Assembly (NCBI GenBank): GCA_019454045.1
Contig: SKCR01036129.1
Span: 1-64,000, forward strand
Length of the DNA: 64,000 nucleotides
Direction of reading: 5' to 3'
Source: Zanthoxylum bungeanum
Lineage: Eukaryota > Streptophyta > Magnoliopsida > Sapindales > Rutaceae
Shown: positions 1 through 12,038 of the stretch, piece after piece
Position numbering within the stretch: position 1 is the stretch's first letter
Layout: the number at the start of each line of letters is the position of its first letter
The notes under the pieces: model-generated
What the model was told of the DNA's origin: nothing
The model's input: the letters and a program-made list of their open reading frames with translations, nothing else
The model's database searches: none
Program-made: the position numbers and the translations under genes

Positions 1-100
1 TAATAACAACAGTAGGAATTAAGTCCTCGTGGGATCGATATTTTTATACTACTTGAACGATACGTGCGCTTGCGTTATACGTGTGTGTTTACGCCGGTCA
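1..100 (+). repeat. 3' end of an Athila-type LTR (separate copy)
   Basis: The stretch ends in CGGTCA, the terminus shared by all Athila-type LTRs in this window. Its last 80 bases match the reverse complement of the LTR end of element C at 63399-63480, including the variant GTTTACGCCGGTCA, better than the LTR of element A. It is followed directly by another LTR fragment rather than by a primer-binding site, so it is a piece of a different copy whose remainder lies left of the window. Confidence 0.75.
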
Positions 101-616
101 CCCTCGATCTTCTTTGAGGATAGATAACCCTTTAATAGATTTCCTTACATGATAGGAATATACCTGTCGGGCGGGGGTAGCCATAATTGGAACTTAATCT
201 TAATGAATTCAGATAACTTGGTTAACATAGGAATATGATTAATCGGGTTACACTGGGTATTTGTATCTGACCATCGAAAGAGGATTTTACATAATTCCGT
301 GTTCCAGGTTAATAAAACAATTTATTACACAACCGTAAGTTAATCACTTTACCTTTAAAAATGATATTGGAAGGATTCACAACCCTCAATAGTTTTAAAA
401 TTGAATTTTCTTAAAAACTACTTTCAAGCAATTTTATTTACTTGTTTTAAATTTAAAATCACCATCCAAATAAACAATCAATCCATTAGATACTCGTAAA
501 ATTTGACTTCATAAATTGATAACAAAAGGTTTTAAGTCCTTGTGGGATCAATACTTTTTATACTATTAGAACGATACGTGCGTTTGCGTTATACGCGTGT
601 GATTTCACACCGGTCA
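101..616 (+). repeat. 5' LTR remnant of Athila element A (last 516 bp)
   Basis: The sequence matches 39428-39943, the final quarter of the 3' LTR of element A, base for base apart from scattered substitutions and small indels. It ends in CGGTCA at 616, six bases before a primer-binding site. The first ~1.5 kb of the LTR (U3, TATA) is missing and replaced by the unrelated LTR end at 1-100, so this 5' LTR has no promoter left. Confidence 0.85.
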
Positions 617-622
617 AGTTTT

Positions 623-640
623 TGGCGCCGTTGCCGGGGA
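623..640 (+). promoter_or_regulatory. Primer-binding site, tRNA-Asp type
   Basis: TGGCGCCGTTGCCGGGGA is complementary to the 3' end of plant tRNA-Asp (CCCCGGCAACGGCGCCA). It sits 6 bp downstream of the LTR end at 616, as expected for minus-strand priming. tRNA-Asp priming is typical of the Athila lineage. The same site occurs in inverse orientation in element C at 63375-63392. Confidence 0.92.
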
Positions 641-749
641 CTTATTTATCTTTCACTATTAATTTTGAGGTTAGATACCTTTATTTGTATCTAATTTTCT
701 TTTTACTTATTGTTTTTGTTTTATTGTGTTTCAGGTTCTCAGACACTAC

Positions 750-2155
750 ATGAGACGAACCAGAAGCTTTGAACTTCGATCGCTTGACCCAGGGATTGAA
801 AGAACCACCGGACAGTTGAAAATGGAAATGCGAGAAGACCAAGAAGTAATCATTAACATGGAACTTGAACCTTTGAACGTTGCACCACCAATTCCCATTC
901 AAGACAGAACCATTCCGGTGTTTGACAGACTCATTTCTTGTATTGTACTTCCTCCCTTACCAGCAAATGCGGGTGACATCAAAACATGCATCCAATGATT
1001 CAGCAGTTAGTACAATTTGGGGAAATGCAACTGAAGATCCTAATGCCCACATCAGAAACTTCCTGGAAGTTTACAGTACTTTCAATTACAACCGAGCAGC
1101 TGAAGAAGCAATGAGACTGCGGCTTTTCCATATTCCCTGAAAGATAAAGCTAAAGCTTGGCTACATTCGTTACCAGTAGGTTCCATCACAACTTGGAACA
1201 CTCTAGCCACCAAATTCCTTGCAAAGTACTTTCCACCAGCCATAACTACAAAGTTGAGGAATGACATCACATCCTTCGTGCAACAAGATTCAGAATCCCT
1301 TTGAAAAGCTTGGGAAAGATTCAAAGATTTACTCCGAAAATGTCCTCATCATGAGATCGCAAAGTGGCTACAAGTCCAAACCTTATACAATGGACTTTCT
1401 AGAATAATGAGAACCACAATTGATGTTGCTGCTGAAGGAGCTTTGATGGAAAAAGGAGAAGATCAGGCCTGGGATTTAATTGAAGAAATGGCCAACAACA
1501 ATTCTTTATGGCCAACAGAAAGGAGCATGATCCAAAGAATTGCATGAATTTATGAAGTTGGAGCCAACACAACACTGAATTCCAAGCTGGATGTGATTTG
1601 CAAAAATCTGGAAACTCTTAACATGAAAGTTAATGGTGGATCCACAAGTTCACCATTTGGAGGAGTACCTGAGTCAGAATCTGACAACCAACAAGAAGAG
1701 ACAGTGAACTATGTCAACAATTTCAACAGACAGAGGAACAATCCATATTCCAACACCTATAACCCAGGGTGGAGGAATCACCCCAATTTCGCATGCAAAA
1801 GAACTACCCACCACATGGATTCCAACAACCAAATAAAAGCCAGAAGCATGAAAAAGAACCAGGAATAATTGAAGTGTTGGCCCAGTTGAAGAAGCAAGAA
1901 GCAAAATATGATGCTTTAGCAACTATGGTTCAAAATCAAGTATCATTGAATCAAAGCTATTCAGCCTCTATTAAAGCACTGGAAAATCAATTGGGACAAC
2001 TGGCCAGTGCTCAGAGTTACAGACCGCTAGGAAATCTTCCAAGCAACACAGAACCAAATCCAAGGAACCGAGGGAATGAGCAATGTCAAGCCATTACTTT
2101 GAAAAGCGGTACTGAAATCAACAAAGATGTTGGAATCAAGGCAATCATTGTATAA
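750..2155 (+). pseudogene. gag: Athila gag, element A, broken
   Basis: The frame begins MRRTRSFELRSLDP at 750 and matches the gag of element C (63274-61910) along its whole length. Recognisable Athila gag blocks are the KDKAKAWLHSLP block near 1140, the SITTW block near 1190, FLAKYFPPA near 1215 and CPHHEI near 1345. There are frameshifts near 990 and 1790 and in-frame stops near 1138, 1302 and 1546, so no full Gag can be made. Gag would form the cytoplasmic virus-like particle. The frame runs on toward protease without its own stop, as in Athila gag-pol. Confidence 0.88.
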
Positions 2156-3656
2156 GTTCCAAAAGATGCAGTTCCACAGATGGAGGAAAAAGAATCAAAG
2201 GAAAAAAATCAAGAAAGAATCACTTTACCTCCACATTTTCCTCAACGACTCCAGAAAAACAAATTGGATAAACAGTTTGCTCGATTCTTGGAGGGTGTTC
2301 AAAAAGCTGCATATCAACATTCCATTTGCAGAAGCTTTGGAAGAAATGTCCAGCTATGTCAAATTCATGAAAGACATTCTTTCACAAAAATGGAGATTGG
2401 GAGATTACGAGACAGTAGCATTGACGGAGGAATGCAGCGCCATCATTCAGAGGAAACTTCCCCCGAAGTTGAAAGATTCTGGCAGTTTCACAGTTTCTTG
2501 CACCATTGGAGAACATTATATTGGTAAAGCTTTATGTGATTTAGGTGCAAGTGTTAATTTAATACTTTTTTCTATTTACAGGAAACTACAAATTGGAGAA
2601 GCAATGCCTACCTCAGTCTCTCTGCAACTTGCTGATCGAACGCTTCGCATTTATGAGAGGTGTCGTTGAAGATGTGCTGGTCAAAGTCGACAAACTCATT
2701 CTCCCAGCAGATTTCATTATCCTTGACATGGAAGAAGACAAAGATGTTCCTACCATCATTGGGAGACCATTCTTGGCTACAGGTCAAACTGTGATTGATG
2801 TGCAAAAAGGAGAACTAACTATGAAAGTGCAAGACCAAGAAGTTACTTCAATGTTTTCAAAGCCATGAATTCCCGAGTGAAGAAAATTAGGAATAATGTT
2901 TCAGAATTGATGTTGTTGATAGTATCATTCATGATACTGATACAGTTCCCACGGATAAACTTGAAGCTTGCATCACTAACATGACTGACAGCGAGCTAGA
3001 TGCTGAAATTCTGGAATGTATCAACCATCTTGACAAGCCATTTCGATTCAAATCGACACCACCAGTGGAAAGTCTGGAACTTCCGAAGAAAGATAGAATC
3101 AAGCCCTCAATTAAAGAACCACCGTAACTGGAATTGAAGCTATTACTGAGTCATCTCAGGCATGCATTTCTTGGAAACTCTTTTGAATTACCTGTTATTA
3201 TTTATTCTTCGCTAACATTAGAGCAGGAAGAAAAGTTACTGAGAGTGTTACGAGAACACAAGAAAGCCATTTGCTGGACTATAGCAGATATTCGAGGCAT
3301 TAGTCCATCATTTTGCATGCACAAGATTCTGATGATTGACGAGTAAAAACCCACAGTGGAGCATCAACGGAGATTAAATCCAATCATGAAGGAGGTCGTG
3401 AAGAAAAAAATCATCAAATGGTTGGATGCTCGCATCATCTACCCCATTTCAGATAGTAGTTGGGTGAGTCATATGCAGTGTGTACCAAAGAAATGAGGAA
3501 TTATTGTAGTCACAAATGAAAAGAACGAACTGATTCCAACAAGAACGGTGACTGGATGGAGAGTATGCATGGACTACCAGAAGTTGAACAAAGCAACAAG
3601 GAAAGATCATTTTTCGCTGCCGTTTATTGATCAGATGCTAGACAGACCGGCGAGAT
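2156..3656 (+). pseudogene. pol: Athila pol fragment A-left: protease and first part of RT
   Basis: This continues gag with a linker (KKLHINIPFAEALEEM near 2305) and an aspartic protease whose active site reads CDLGASVN near 2540. The start of reverse transcriptase follows from about 3355. It carries stop codons at 3343-3345 (GAGTAA where element B has GAGTAC) and at about 3495 (AAATGA where B has AAAGGA). Coding similarity stops abruptly at 3656 in the RT block that reads FYYFLDGYSGYNQ in the copy at 32676. From 2523 on, everything is present again at 31537-32680 with the same stop codons. Confidence 0.88.
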
Positions 3657-5185
3657 ATGAGTTCTATTGGTCTTAAGCTGAGACTTGCATCGCTAATACT
3701 TGCGACAATCAGTATACTTTGGTTTAAGTCATCTATGGCTTTAATATGTTCTGTGTACGCCTCTTCTGGGTATACTGAGAATCGTAGTTTATTGGGTGTG
3801 ATGTCAAGATGGAAGTATCACTCCAGTCATATGGAGATGATGATCACGCAGGGATACGGAACTGGTACTCTTAAGTACTGCAGTCATCGGGATAATATGA
3901 CTAGGTCATGATTATCCGATTATAGAGACTAGTTACTAGAGATCCGATATATGCTTCGTACGGGGCAGACATAATTCCAGCCCTAGGCCTAGCATGTGAT
4001 ATCCGATATTGGATCGTAATACGCAATATTACGTATACTACGCTTGACAAAGATTATATATTCCTTTAAATAATATTTCTGGAGAATTGGGTAGGCACGG
4101 TGCTTTGCTGGAAGCCAACCATGTCTTGTAAATCGATAAGAACGTGGTACTGGGTACGCACGTATTTGGATAGTCCGATGACCGTATTTACTGCCAACAA
4201 ATCCATGGATCTCTTGGGTCTCTTCTCGAAGATTTACCGATGACATTTGACTCAAACAAAATTAATCTGGGATTAATTATGAGAGAGAAAATTAATCTGA
4301 GATTAATTACGGTAAGAATTAATTTGGGATTATTAATATCAGAGAAAGAATTAATCTGGGATTAATTGCGTCGAGAATTTAGCTGGGATTAAATTTGTCG
4401 AGAGGAGAGATCGCGATTAATTTGGAATTAATCGGTAAAATAAATTTAATTGTTAAATTAGATTTTTCTATTTAATTTATTTATTTGGGCTAAATTAATA
4501 TATTGGATATATTAAATGAAATTAGATTTGAAAGCGGAATTGAAATTGAATTTTAATTCGATCGAACGAATTAATTTAGAATTAATTCGTTAGTGACTTT
4601 CTTAATAATTTTGCAAGACATAATTATTTAATTAAATTAGATTTAATTATGTCGCAACAGTAAATTCATTTAATTCGGAATTAAAGAACCCGGGCCCGAG
4701 CGAAGTTGCGTGTTGAGTTGTTCGACTTAAATTTGGAATTTAAAAGTCGTGGGACCCACTTGACTTACATCTACATGTTTGACATATGATGGAAGTTGTT
4801 AATGGTTGTATAAAGCTTGGATTGCTTGTTGAATACACAAACCAAAAACCAACACACTTTGTTTTTAATTAAAAACATATACCAACTTTGAAAGTCAACT
4901 TTTGTATTAAATTTTGGAAATCAAAATGCACTATTCCTATTCCTCTCTCATTGGGCGTGAATGCTCTCTCCCTTCATGGATTTTTGTTGCAAAACTTCAA
5001 GCAAACTAGCACTTTAAAGAGACAAATGAAAGTGATAGGGAAACTAATCCTAGAGTTTGGAATTCAATTTGGAGGCTTGAAGCTTCTACAGAACAAAGTA
5101 AAGTTTGAAACTCATCCAATCAAAGTAAGTAATTTCCGCAACTCCCTTTGATTAATTCACACACGAATCACTCTTAGACGATATT
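3657..5185 (+). repeat. Diverged copia LTR fragment
   Basis: 3657 onward aligns with copia-1 LTR positions from about 5893 (shared blocks GAGACTTGCA, ACTTGCGACA, GTGTACGCCTCTTCTGGGTAT and the GGCACGGTGCTTTGCTGGAAGC block at 4098). The LTR's first ~455 bp is absent. Similarity fades after about 4700. The end near 5120-5185 (TCAAAGTAAGTAATTTCCGCAACT) resembles the LTR end near 7385-7420, but no clear CA terminus or primer site follows. It is a relative of copia-1, not the same insertion. No gene is seen here. Confidence 0.75.
4257..4440 (+). repeat. Array of palindromic AATTAATC-TGG-GATTAATT units
   Basis: Six or so imperfect copies of an 8-bp inverted repeat around a 3-nt spacer, spaced roughly 30-35 bp, can be read in this LTR fragment (for example at 4259, 4291, 4317 and 4348). 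Two or three copies are in the copia-1 5' LTR at 6481-6560, and none is in its 3' LTR, which has a deletion exactly there. Each unit could fold as a short hairpin. Confidence 0.7.
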
Positions 5186-5194
5186 GGCATGTTC

Positions 5195-5437
5195 TATGAA
5201 CACTAATAAGGAGAATCATTGTGAAGCTACGTGGCCCGCTTCAACAAAGAGAGGAAAAGTATTCCAGATCTCTATCAACCTACAGCAGTGGAAGCTTTCA
5301 GAAATGGGTTACTCTATGAAAACAGACTCTACAAAAAACTCACTAAGTTTCGATACCATACAATGGACCAAGCCATGGCGCGGGCCCAAATTGAAATCAG
5401 GTGGGAAGAAGACAAGAGAAAAAAAAGAAAAGAGAGT
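5195..5437 (+). pseudogene. gag: Gag fragment of a Tat-type gypsy element
   Basis: The frame through 5231-5437 contains YVARFNKERKSIPDL, AFRNGLL, LYKKLTKF, TMDQAMARAQ and EIRWEED, in the order of the conserved gag core of Tat/Ogre-like Ty3/gypsy elements. Upstream in the same frame GESL-stop-SYVARFNKE suggests a CGA-to-TGA nonsense change. The fragment is cut at 5437 by the copia-1 LTR, so it is the sequence copia-1 inserted into. The other half of this gag is not found in the window. Confidence 0.7.
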
Positions 5438-7474
5438 TGTTGGACAATTATGACCTATAACATCACTATTTGTACAGAACATGGTGTTGTTGTACAAATT
5501 AACTATGTGACAAAGGAAATTGCTCTTTTCTCATTTGTAATTAGATTACCAGGATCTATAAATGATAAAAGTCCATATGATTAGTTTCAGATTGATAAGA
5601 TATGAGACAGTATCAATCCATGAAGGTTTAATCATTAAAAGATCCCTAGTTGGAGTATTATCGAGATTTGACATCGATAATGCGGAATAGACTAGTATTG
5701 CACTTGTGCGCATTGTGGGAGCAAAACTGCATAGTTCTCATATATTTGGGTATTGGATACTCATGCAAGTGTATAGGAGGTTGTGTTTACCGATGGTACG
5801 GAAACAACTTCGTTCTGGATAGACCCCTCATAATTCCATTGGTAGTATGACTATGTGTCTATGGAAGTCTAAATCAGGTTAGGTGTATTTGGTCTTAACC
5901 TGAGACTTGCACCGCTAATACTTGCGACACTCAATATACTTTGGTTTTGGTCGTCCAGGGCTTTAACAGGTTCTGTGTACGCCTCTTCTGGGTATATTGA
6001 GAATCGTAGTGTATTAGGTGTGATATCCAGATGGAAGTATCACTTCAGTCATATGGAGATGATGATCACGCAGGATACGGAACTAGTACTCTTTAGTACT
6101 GCAGTCATCAGGATAATATGACTAGGTCATGATTATCCGATTATAGAGAGACTAGTTACCAGAGATACGATATATGCTTCGTACGGGGCAGACACAATTC
6201 CAGCCCCAGGCCTAGTATGTGACATCCGATACTGGATCGCAATACGTAATACTACGTATACTACGCTTGATATAGATTACATATTCCTTAAGAATATTTT
6301 TGGAGAATTGGGAAGGCACGGTGCTTTGCTAGAAGCCAACCATGTCTTGTAAATCGGTAAAAATGTAGTACTAGGTATGTACGTGTTCGGATAGTCTGAC
6401 GACCGGATTTACTGCCAACATATCCGGGGATCTCATGGGTCGCTTCTCAAAGATTCACCGATGACGTATGACTCGCACATAATTAATCTGGGATTAATTA
6501 TAAGAGAGAGAAAATTAATCTAGGATTAATTACAGAGATATTTTATCTGGGATAAAATACTATTTAAAGATAGCGAACGATTAATTTGCAATTAATCGAT
6601 AAAATAATATATTCGATATATTATACGAAATTAGATTTCGACACGGAATTAAAATTGGATTTTAATTCGGGCAAACGAATTAATTTAGAATTAATTCACT
6701 AGCGACGTGAATAGTAATTTTGCTAGGCATAATTATTTAATTAAATTTGATTTAATTACGTAGCAACGGAAAATTCGTTAATTCGGAATTAACGAACCCG
6801 AGCCCGGAATGTGTTTGCGAGGCCACTCCGATTTTGAATCAAGTGTGGCCATAAATCACATCGCAAGTCACTCACATGTCACATCCACTTTTTGTGATGT
6901 GTGTCATGTCACCTTTTTGGTGATGGAGGTGGTTGAGAGCAATTAATGCTCTTTTCCCTCCAAATTTCTTTTGGAAAGCATATACCAAAATGTGTGTAGG
7001 ATTTTGTGATTAGGGTTTTATAAACCAAAAACAACACTTCTCTTCCTCTCTCTCCCTCATTCGGCCTTGGATCCATTTTCTCTCATAAGTTCTTGGCTTG
7101 GCCGAGAGAGAACAAGAAGAAGCAAATAGAAAGATTTGTGGCAAATTTTTCAATGATGCTAGCACATCCAAGGGGTCATTCAAATGTGATAGGGAAACCC
7201 ATTCATGAGCATGAAATCACAAATCAAAGCTTGGAGCTTGAAGATCATCCATGGAGGAGCTTGGCCGAATCTTGGAGGAGCACAAAAATGGGACATTGGC
7301 CGAAACTTGGAGCACCAAAGATGAGCTTTCCTGAGAGCTTCAATGGAGCAAGGAAAATTTTTATGTTCATCGCATCACAAATCCGATCAAAGTGAGTATT
7401 TACGCAACTTTACTTTGTTGTATTCGCACTTTTCATTGCTTAATTGATCTTGGGATGACCTAGAAAACTCAACA
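5438..7474 (+). repeat. 5' LTR of copia-1
   Basis: The LTR starts TGTTGGACAATTATGACC and ends CTCAACA (TGTTG...CAACA), followed by an initiator-Met type primer site. It aligns along its length with 29560-31320, except that 6485-6745 is missing from the 3' copy. Some stretches are open (7093-7395) but the reading frames are not conserved in the second LTR, so I regard them as non-coding. Confidence 0.9.
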
Positions 7475-7475
7475 A

Positions 7476-7488
7476 TGGTATCAAGAGC
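7476..7488 (+). promoter_or_regulatory. Primer-binding site of copia-1 (initiator-Met type)
   Basis: TGGTATCAAGAGC lies 1 bp after the LTR end. Plant Ty1/copia elements prime with the 3' part of initiator tRNA-Met using TGGTATCAGAGC. This copy has one extra A. The same sequence recurs at 31322-31334 after the second LTR. Confidence 0.8.
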
Positions 7489-9829
7489 CTTGATTAAGCA
7501 TGAAATTAGATTTAGGGTAAAATTTGGGTAAAATTGATTTGAGCATGATTTGATGAAATTGATTGATTGAGTATGCTTGAATGATGATAACATAGAGTTA
7601 TGCATGATCAATTTGATGAAAATTGAATTGGATTAATTTTTCCCCAAATAGTAGGATTGGCCGAAAGTTTGAAGTACCCTAAAGTCATGGTGATTTTGTT
7701 TTTGATCATTGGATGAGTTGGAAGACATGGGATAAATTGATTTAGGATTTAATTGTGATAGTTGGAATATTGTGATTAAATTAATTGGGCTTAATTTGGA
7801 ATTGGGCTTATAAAGTTGTATTTGGGCTTAATGGGCTTGGTTGGGCCAAGTTTGGTTTAGGTTAATTGGTTGGATCCAATTGGGCCTAAAACCATATCCA
7901 TAAAGTCCAAATATAATATAATGGACCTTTAAAATTTTAATTGGGCCTAATGGGCCTAAATTGATTTTTGGCAAAAGGGTGATTCCTTATTGGGCTTTGG
8001 TTATAAAGTTGTATTTGGACTTAATGGGCTTGGTTGGGCCAAGTTTGGTTTAGGTTAATTGGTTGGATCCAATTGGGCCCAAAACCATATCCATAAAGTC
8101 CAAATATAATATAATGGACCTTTAAAATTTTAATTGGGCCTAATGGGCCTAAATTGATTTTTGGCAAAAGGGTGATTCCTTATTGGGCTTTGGTTGCCAA
8201 AGTCCATGCCTTATAAATTAATTGAAAGCCCATTGGACTTTAATTAAATTGACATTGGATGTTAATTGGGCTTTGAGACCCGTAAAGATTAGATTTAGAA
8301 TCTAATTCGCAAAGGCTCATTAATAAAGTGTAATTATTTAATTTAGAATTAAATATAGAATTAGTATTGAATACAAATTAAATTGGATTTAATGTTGTAG
8401 TTTGATTTAATTCAAGAATTCGTACTTTGAGTACTTATTCTTAAAACGAGTCGGACTCGCGCAAATCAAATCGTTGTTTGAACATTGGATGGTCATTAAT
8501 TTCAGATTAATTAATTAGATTAGATTGATTGATAACATGCTTTGTGTGAATACATGGATGTGATGTATGAATAATGTATATCAGATGGATATTAGATGGG
8601 TGAGGGCAATTTTGGAAATTGTTGTAATAAATTTAGAATTTATTAAATTGGACCTGCGTGTCCAGCCTATTACCTCTTGACTCTTTGAATTTCTCTTCTC
8701 ACCTATTCCCCTCAATGTAAATGAGGTTTCTTTAGAAGTGTTGTGTAATTGGGTAGAAGTAAGATTTGTGCTAGGGAGAGAGGAAATGGAGAGATTTTTT
8801 CTAGGAACAAGTTGTTTTAAATATCCATCCGCATATCATTATTAATTTATTTATCGCGCCTTATTATGCTTTTAGAATGCATGTTTAAGGGTTTATGATG
8901 AGACCTAATCAAAGATAATTAATTGGTTGCCAATTACGCGAAAAACCCTCAACATATATTAAGTGTTTTTCCTTCCATTGAATGATTCATTCTCAAGATC
9001 CAAGATTGGCACTGGTTTGTTGGTCAAAGTCAAGACCTTTGTCCATCGCGGATGTGTTTGAATCATGACGGCTTTGTTCCATATCGCATGTCTTGTCCAA
9101 GTTGTGATTTGTTGGCCAAAGTAAAGATCACTTCTTGTCCATCGATATCAATTACGAAGCTTTCCAAGGTCAATGGGTCCTGCTTAACTGGAATCATTAA
9201 GTTTATTGTGCCAAAGCCAAGGCTTAGTTGATTCAAGGAAAAAAGGTTAGGAAAATATATCGGATAAATTAGCATATATTAGATATATGTTTCGGACTTG
9301 GATGTCCACCTACTGGATCTAGGAATTGGATGAGATCTAATTGATCTTAGAGATCTTCCTAGTTAAATATCATACAGCTTGTTGGCCAAAGTCAAGGTTG
9401 TGTGTTATTTAACGGGATCCTAGCCCACTAGGAAACAAGGTTTCCCGAGTACTCAACAGAGGGTTAGAGGCTCGCCAAAAAATAGTGGGAGGCAAGTATT
9501 AAATTTGCGATTTCGTTTAGATACTTGCCAATACGCGCTCATTTTTTATTTTTCATCATTAATTTTAAATATATTAGTTGGACTAATATTCAATTGTTGT
9601 TTTAATTTAAACAGTTGGACTATATTCAAACTACTTCAATTTATAGTTGATTATATAATTAGATTATAGTAATCAATATATTTGAATTTAACCAATCAAA
9701 TTATAGTTGATTATATAGTTAGACTATATTAATCATTATATTCAATAGTACATGAAATCGTTGATTGGATAGTTGGACTATAGCAATCAAGATAACTGAA
9801 AGCTTAGCGTTTAAAACATAATCCTGGGA
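7489..9829 (+). other. Long untranslated leader of copia-1, no gene seen
   Basis: About 2.3 kb of AT-rich sequence separates the primer site from the first recognisable gag codons. It has no long reading frame on either strand. It contains a 193-bp tandem duplication and many short repeats (TTGGGCTTAATGGGC-type). The region 9000-9480 repeats TTGGTCAAAGTCAAG/TTGGCCAAAGTCAAGG several times. This leader is longer than the usual copia leader, so a further decayed insertion may hide in it, but I could not delimit one. Confidence 0.55.
7808..8193 (+). repeat. 193-bp perfect-register tandem duplication
   Basis: The unit starting TTATAAAGTTGTATTTGG at 7808 starts again at 8001 and runs to the same GGGCTTTGG end. 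The two copies differ at only a few positions, so the duplication is much younger than the element. Confidence 0.9.
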
Positions 9830-10500
9830 GAAAATGTCTTTAAACGGCTTTAATTTTCAAATTAGGAACTGAGAAGTTATTCTATTTGATAGAACAACCT
9901 CTTGGGCCTAAGCCCGGAGTGGAGCAAATAGTAGAACATGATCTTTAGAAGATTCATGTAATGATAACTTTAGTGCTCAATCCATTATACTTGTCGCAAA
10001 GACTCCTTAAGTTCTTCGTCAGAACTAAGGATGAGATCCTTATAATATGATATTGAAATTAAATATCTTAATAGATCTATTCTTAGATCTTAGAAGTACA
10101 AATTGCATAAGAAACTCTTCGCTCGTGTATGTCAGAGGGTACATCTGTCGAGCACTAGGTATCACAGATGATTGCTGACATCGATCAGCTAGGTTAGCTG
10201 GGCATTACCTATGTGGCCGAGCCTACCAAAGATTTGATCTTATAGTCTCTACCCGAAAGCTGGAGCAGGTTCATTATGAACCAAGAGTAAACGCTTGGAG
10301 AGTTGATGGCTATGCTCTAGGAGGAAGAGCCAGAGCTTCTAAAAGGGGCAAAGGTAAAATCATCAAATTCTTCTAGGAAGACAAATGACATATCCCAAGA
10401 TGTCTGCCTAAACTATGCCAAACGGGGTCACTGGAAGCGTGACTGCCAAATGGACAAGGCAGACATGAAGGAAGCGAAGACAGGTTAGGCTCCGGCTTCA
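9830..10500 (+). pseudogene. gag: Copia gag remnant with CCHC knuckle, copia-1
   Basis: In pieces, the frame reads LGITYVAEPTKDLILQSLPESW and FIMNQE, typical of plant copia gag, then a basic region. A zinc knuckle follows at 10405-10446, in which the second cysteine has become tyrosine (C-L-N-Y). The duplicated copy at 23041-23082 keeps all four ligands (C-X2-C-X4-H-X4-C). Several stops and shifts break the frame. Confidence 0.75.
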
Positions 10501-12038
10501 AGTATGTTTGTCATAAACATATTTACAACTAGTTTCAAAATTGGATTTTGATACTAAGTGTTGTACATAAATATATATGATGTACGGAATCTGTTGATTT
10601 GCAGGAGACTGGCTTCAGTTGAGATTGATCTGTGAGTAGGAAACGGGACGAGAGTCATTGCTTTAACCGTAGATACCTAAGTTTAGGAACTACCCTTAGG
10701 GTATGTACTTAAAATTAGGAAGCTGTTATAATGTACCTAGTTTGACTAGAAACATTATCTCCGTATCAGAGTTTAATCCGTTACGGATATACCTTTATAT
10801 TCTAGAACACTAAAGTGTTTCATTTTATAAAGATGATATTGAGATAAACACATTAGATGTGAATAACGGTATTTATATTTTGAATATAATTGAATCTCAA
10901 ACGTATGACATGATAAACAAATAGCTCAAACCGAATTAATCAGATGAGACTTATTAGTGGCATTGTTGTCTGGGACACATTAAACAAGACTCGTATATCC
11001 ACACTTTTGAAGAGTGGATACTAGGACAGATTTGATTACTATTCAAATAATGTCTACGAATCTAGTTTATTAGGCAAAGTGCCTAAAACACCTTCTACTT
11101 GGTAAAAGTAAAAGTGCCACCGATCTGTTAGCCCTCGTTCATAGTGACGTAAGTGGGCCCATATCTCGCTAGGCTAGAGGTGGATATGAATGCTTCGTAA
11201 CCTTTACGGATGTGGCTTCGCGTTATGGTTATGTGTTTCTTTAGAAACACAAATCAGAAACTTTTGATAAATTCAAAGAGTTTCGGCACGAAGTATAAAA
11301 ACAGATCGGCTAGAGTATTAAAACTATCATGGTTAGACCGTGATCGAAATACTTAAGCAATAAACTTCTCAAATACTTGAAAGAGTATAGTATTCTTTCA
11401 ATGTGGACTCTTCATGGAACACCTCAATTTGACGGTGTGTCCAAACGGAGAAACCGAATTTTGTTGGACATGATAAGGTTAATCATGAGTCGCTCTGAGC
11501 TACCATTTTCCTTCTAGGGATACACATTAAACAGTGCAGAACTTATTTTGAATAAGGTTCCATAAAAATCTATTAGACAGATTTCATATTAGATATGAAC
11601 AGGAAAGAAATCGAGTTTTCTAATTCCTGAAGATTTAGGAATGATAGGCATATGTTTGGATGATACCAAACTAAAACCCAAATCAGATAAGTGCCTAATT
11701 TATAGGTTATCATAGGGAAACCAAAGTATAGTACTTATACAACTCATAAGAGAACAATGTAATTATTGCTCGCCATGCGGTTTTCCTAAGAGGAATACCT
11801 ATATGCAGTGGTAAGTGGGAGGAAAGTAAAACTCGATGAAAATCGGAGTGATATTATTCCAGGCACCGATTCCTTAATGGAACACAAACAGTTCATCATG
11901 GATGAAACTGTACCACAATCTTCGAATACACAAGAACCGCGTAAGTCGAAGAGAGTCAGAAAACAACTTGGGAGGTATGGGTTTCTGATCTCACCTCATG
12001 AAGATGTCAATCTTATTGAGGAAGATGAACTGACTACG
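10501..12038 (+). pseudogene. pol: Copia-1 protease and integrase remnant
   Basis: The order protease then integrase then RT is that of Ty1/copia. The protease is barely visible (the usual DTG reads D-T-K near 10540). Integrase is recognised by LVHSDVSGPIS near 11133, RGGYECFVTFTDVASRYGYVFL near 11178, TFDKFKEFRHEV near 11260, then WTLHGTPQFDGVSKRRNR near 11410. The tail includes RKSKRVRKQLGRYGF near 11950. Many stops are present. The frame is interrupted at 12038 by element D and resumes at 28177. Confidence 0.85.
12034..12038. repeat. Target-site duplication of element D (CTACG), left copy
   Basis: CTACG precedes the D LTR at 12039 and occurs again directly after the D 3' LTR at 28172-28176. 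Reading copia-1 across the pair restores the linker before RT, confirming the insertion point. Confidence 0.9.

Noticed and set aside
623..640. tRNA-Asp or tRNA-Arg gene (also at 15419)
   Set aside because: Only the ~18 bases complementary to the tRNA 3' end are present, next to an LTR end. They are primer-binding sites.
7093..7395. 100-codon frame in the copia-1 5' LTR (also 30948-31241)
   Set aside because: The frame occurs in both LTRs only because they are copies of each other. It has no domain, and small indels shift the N-terminus.
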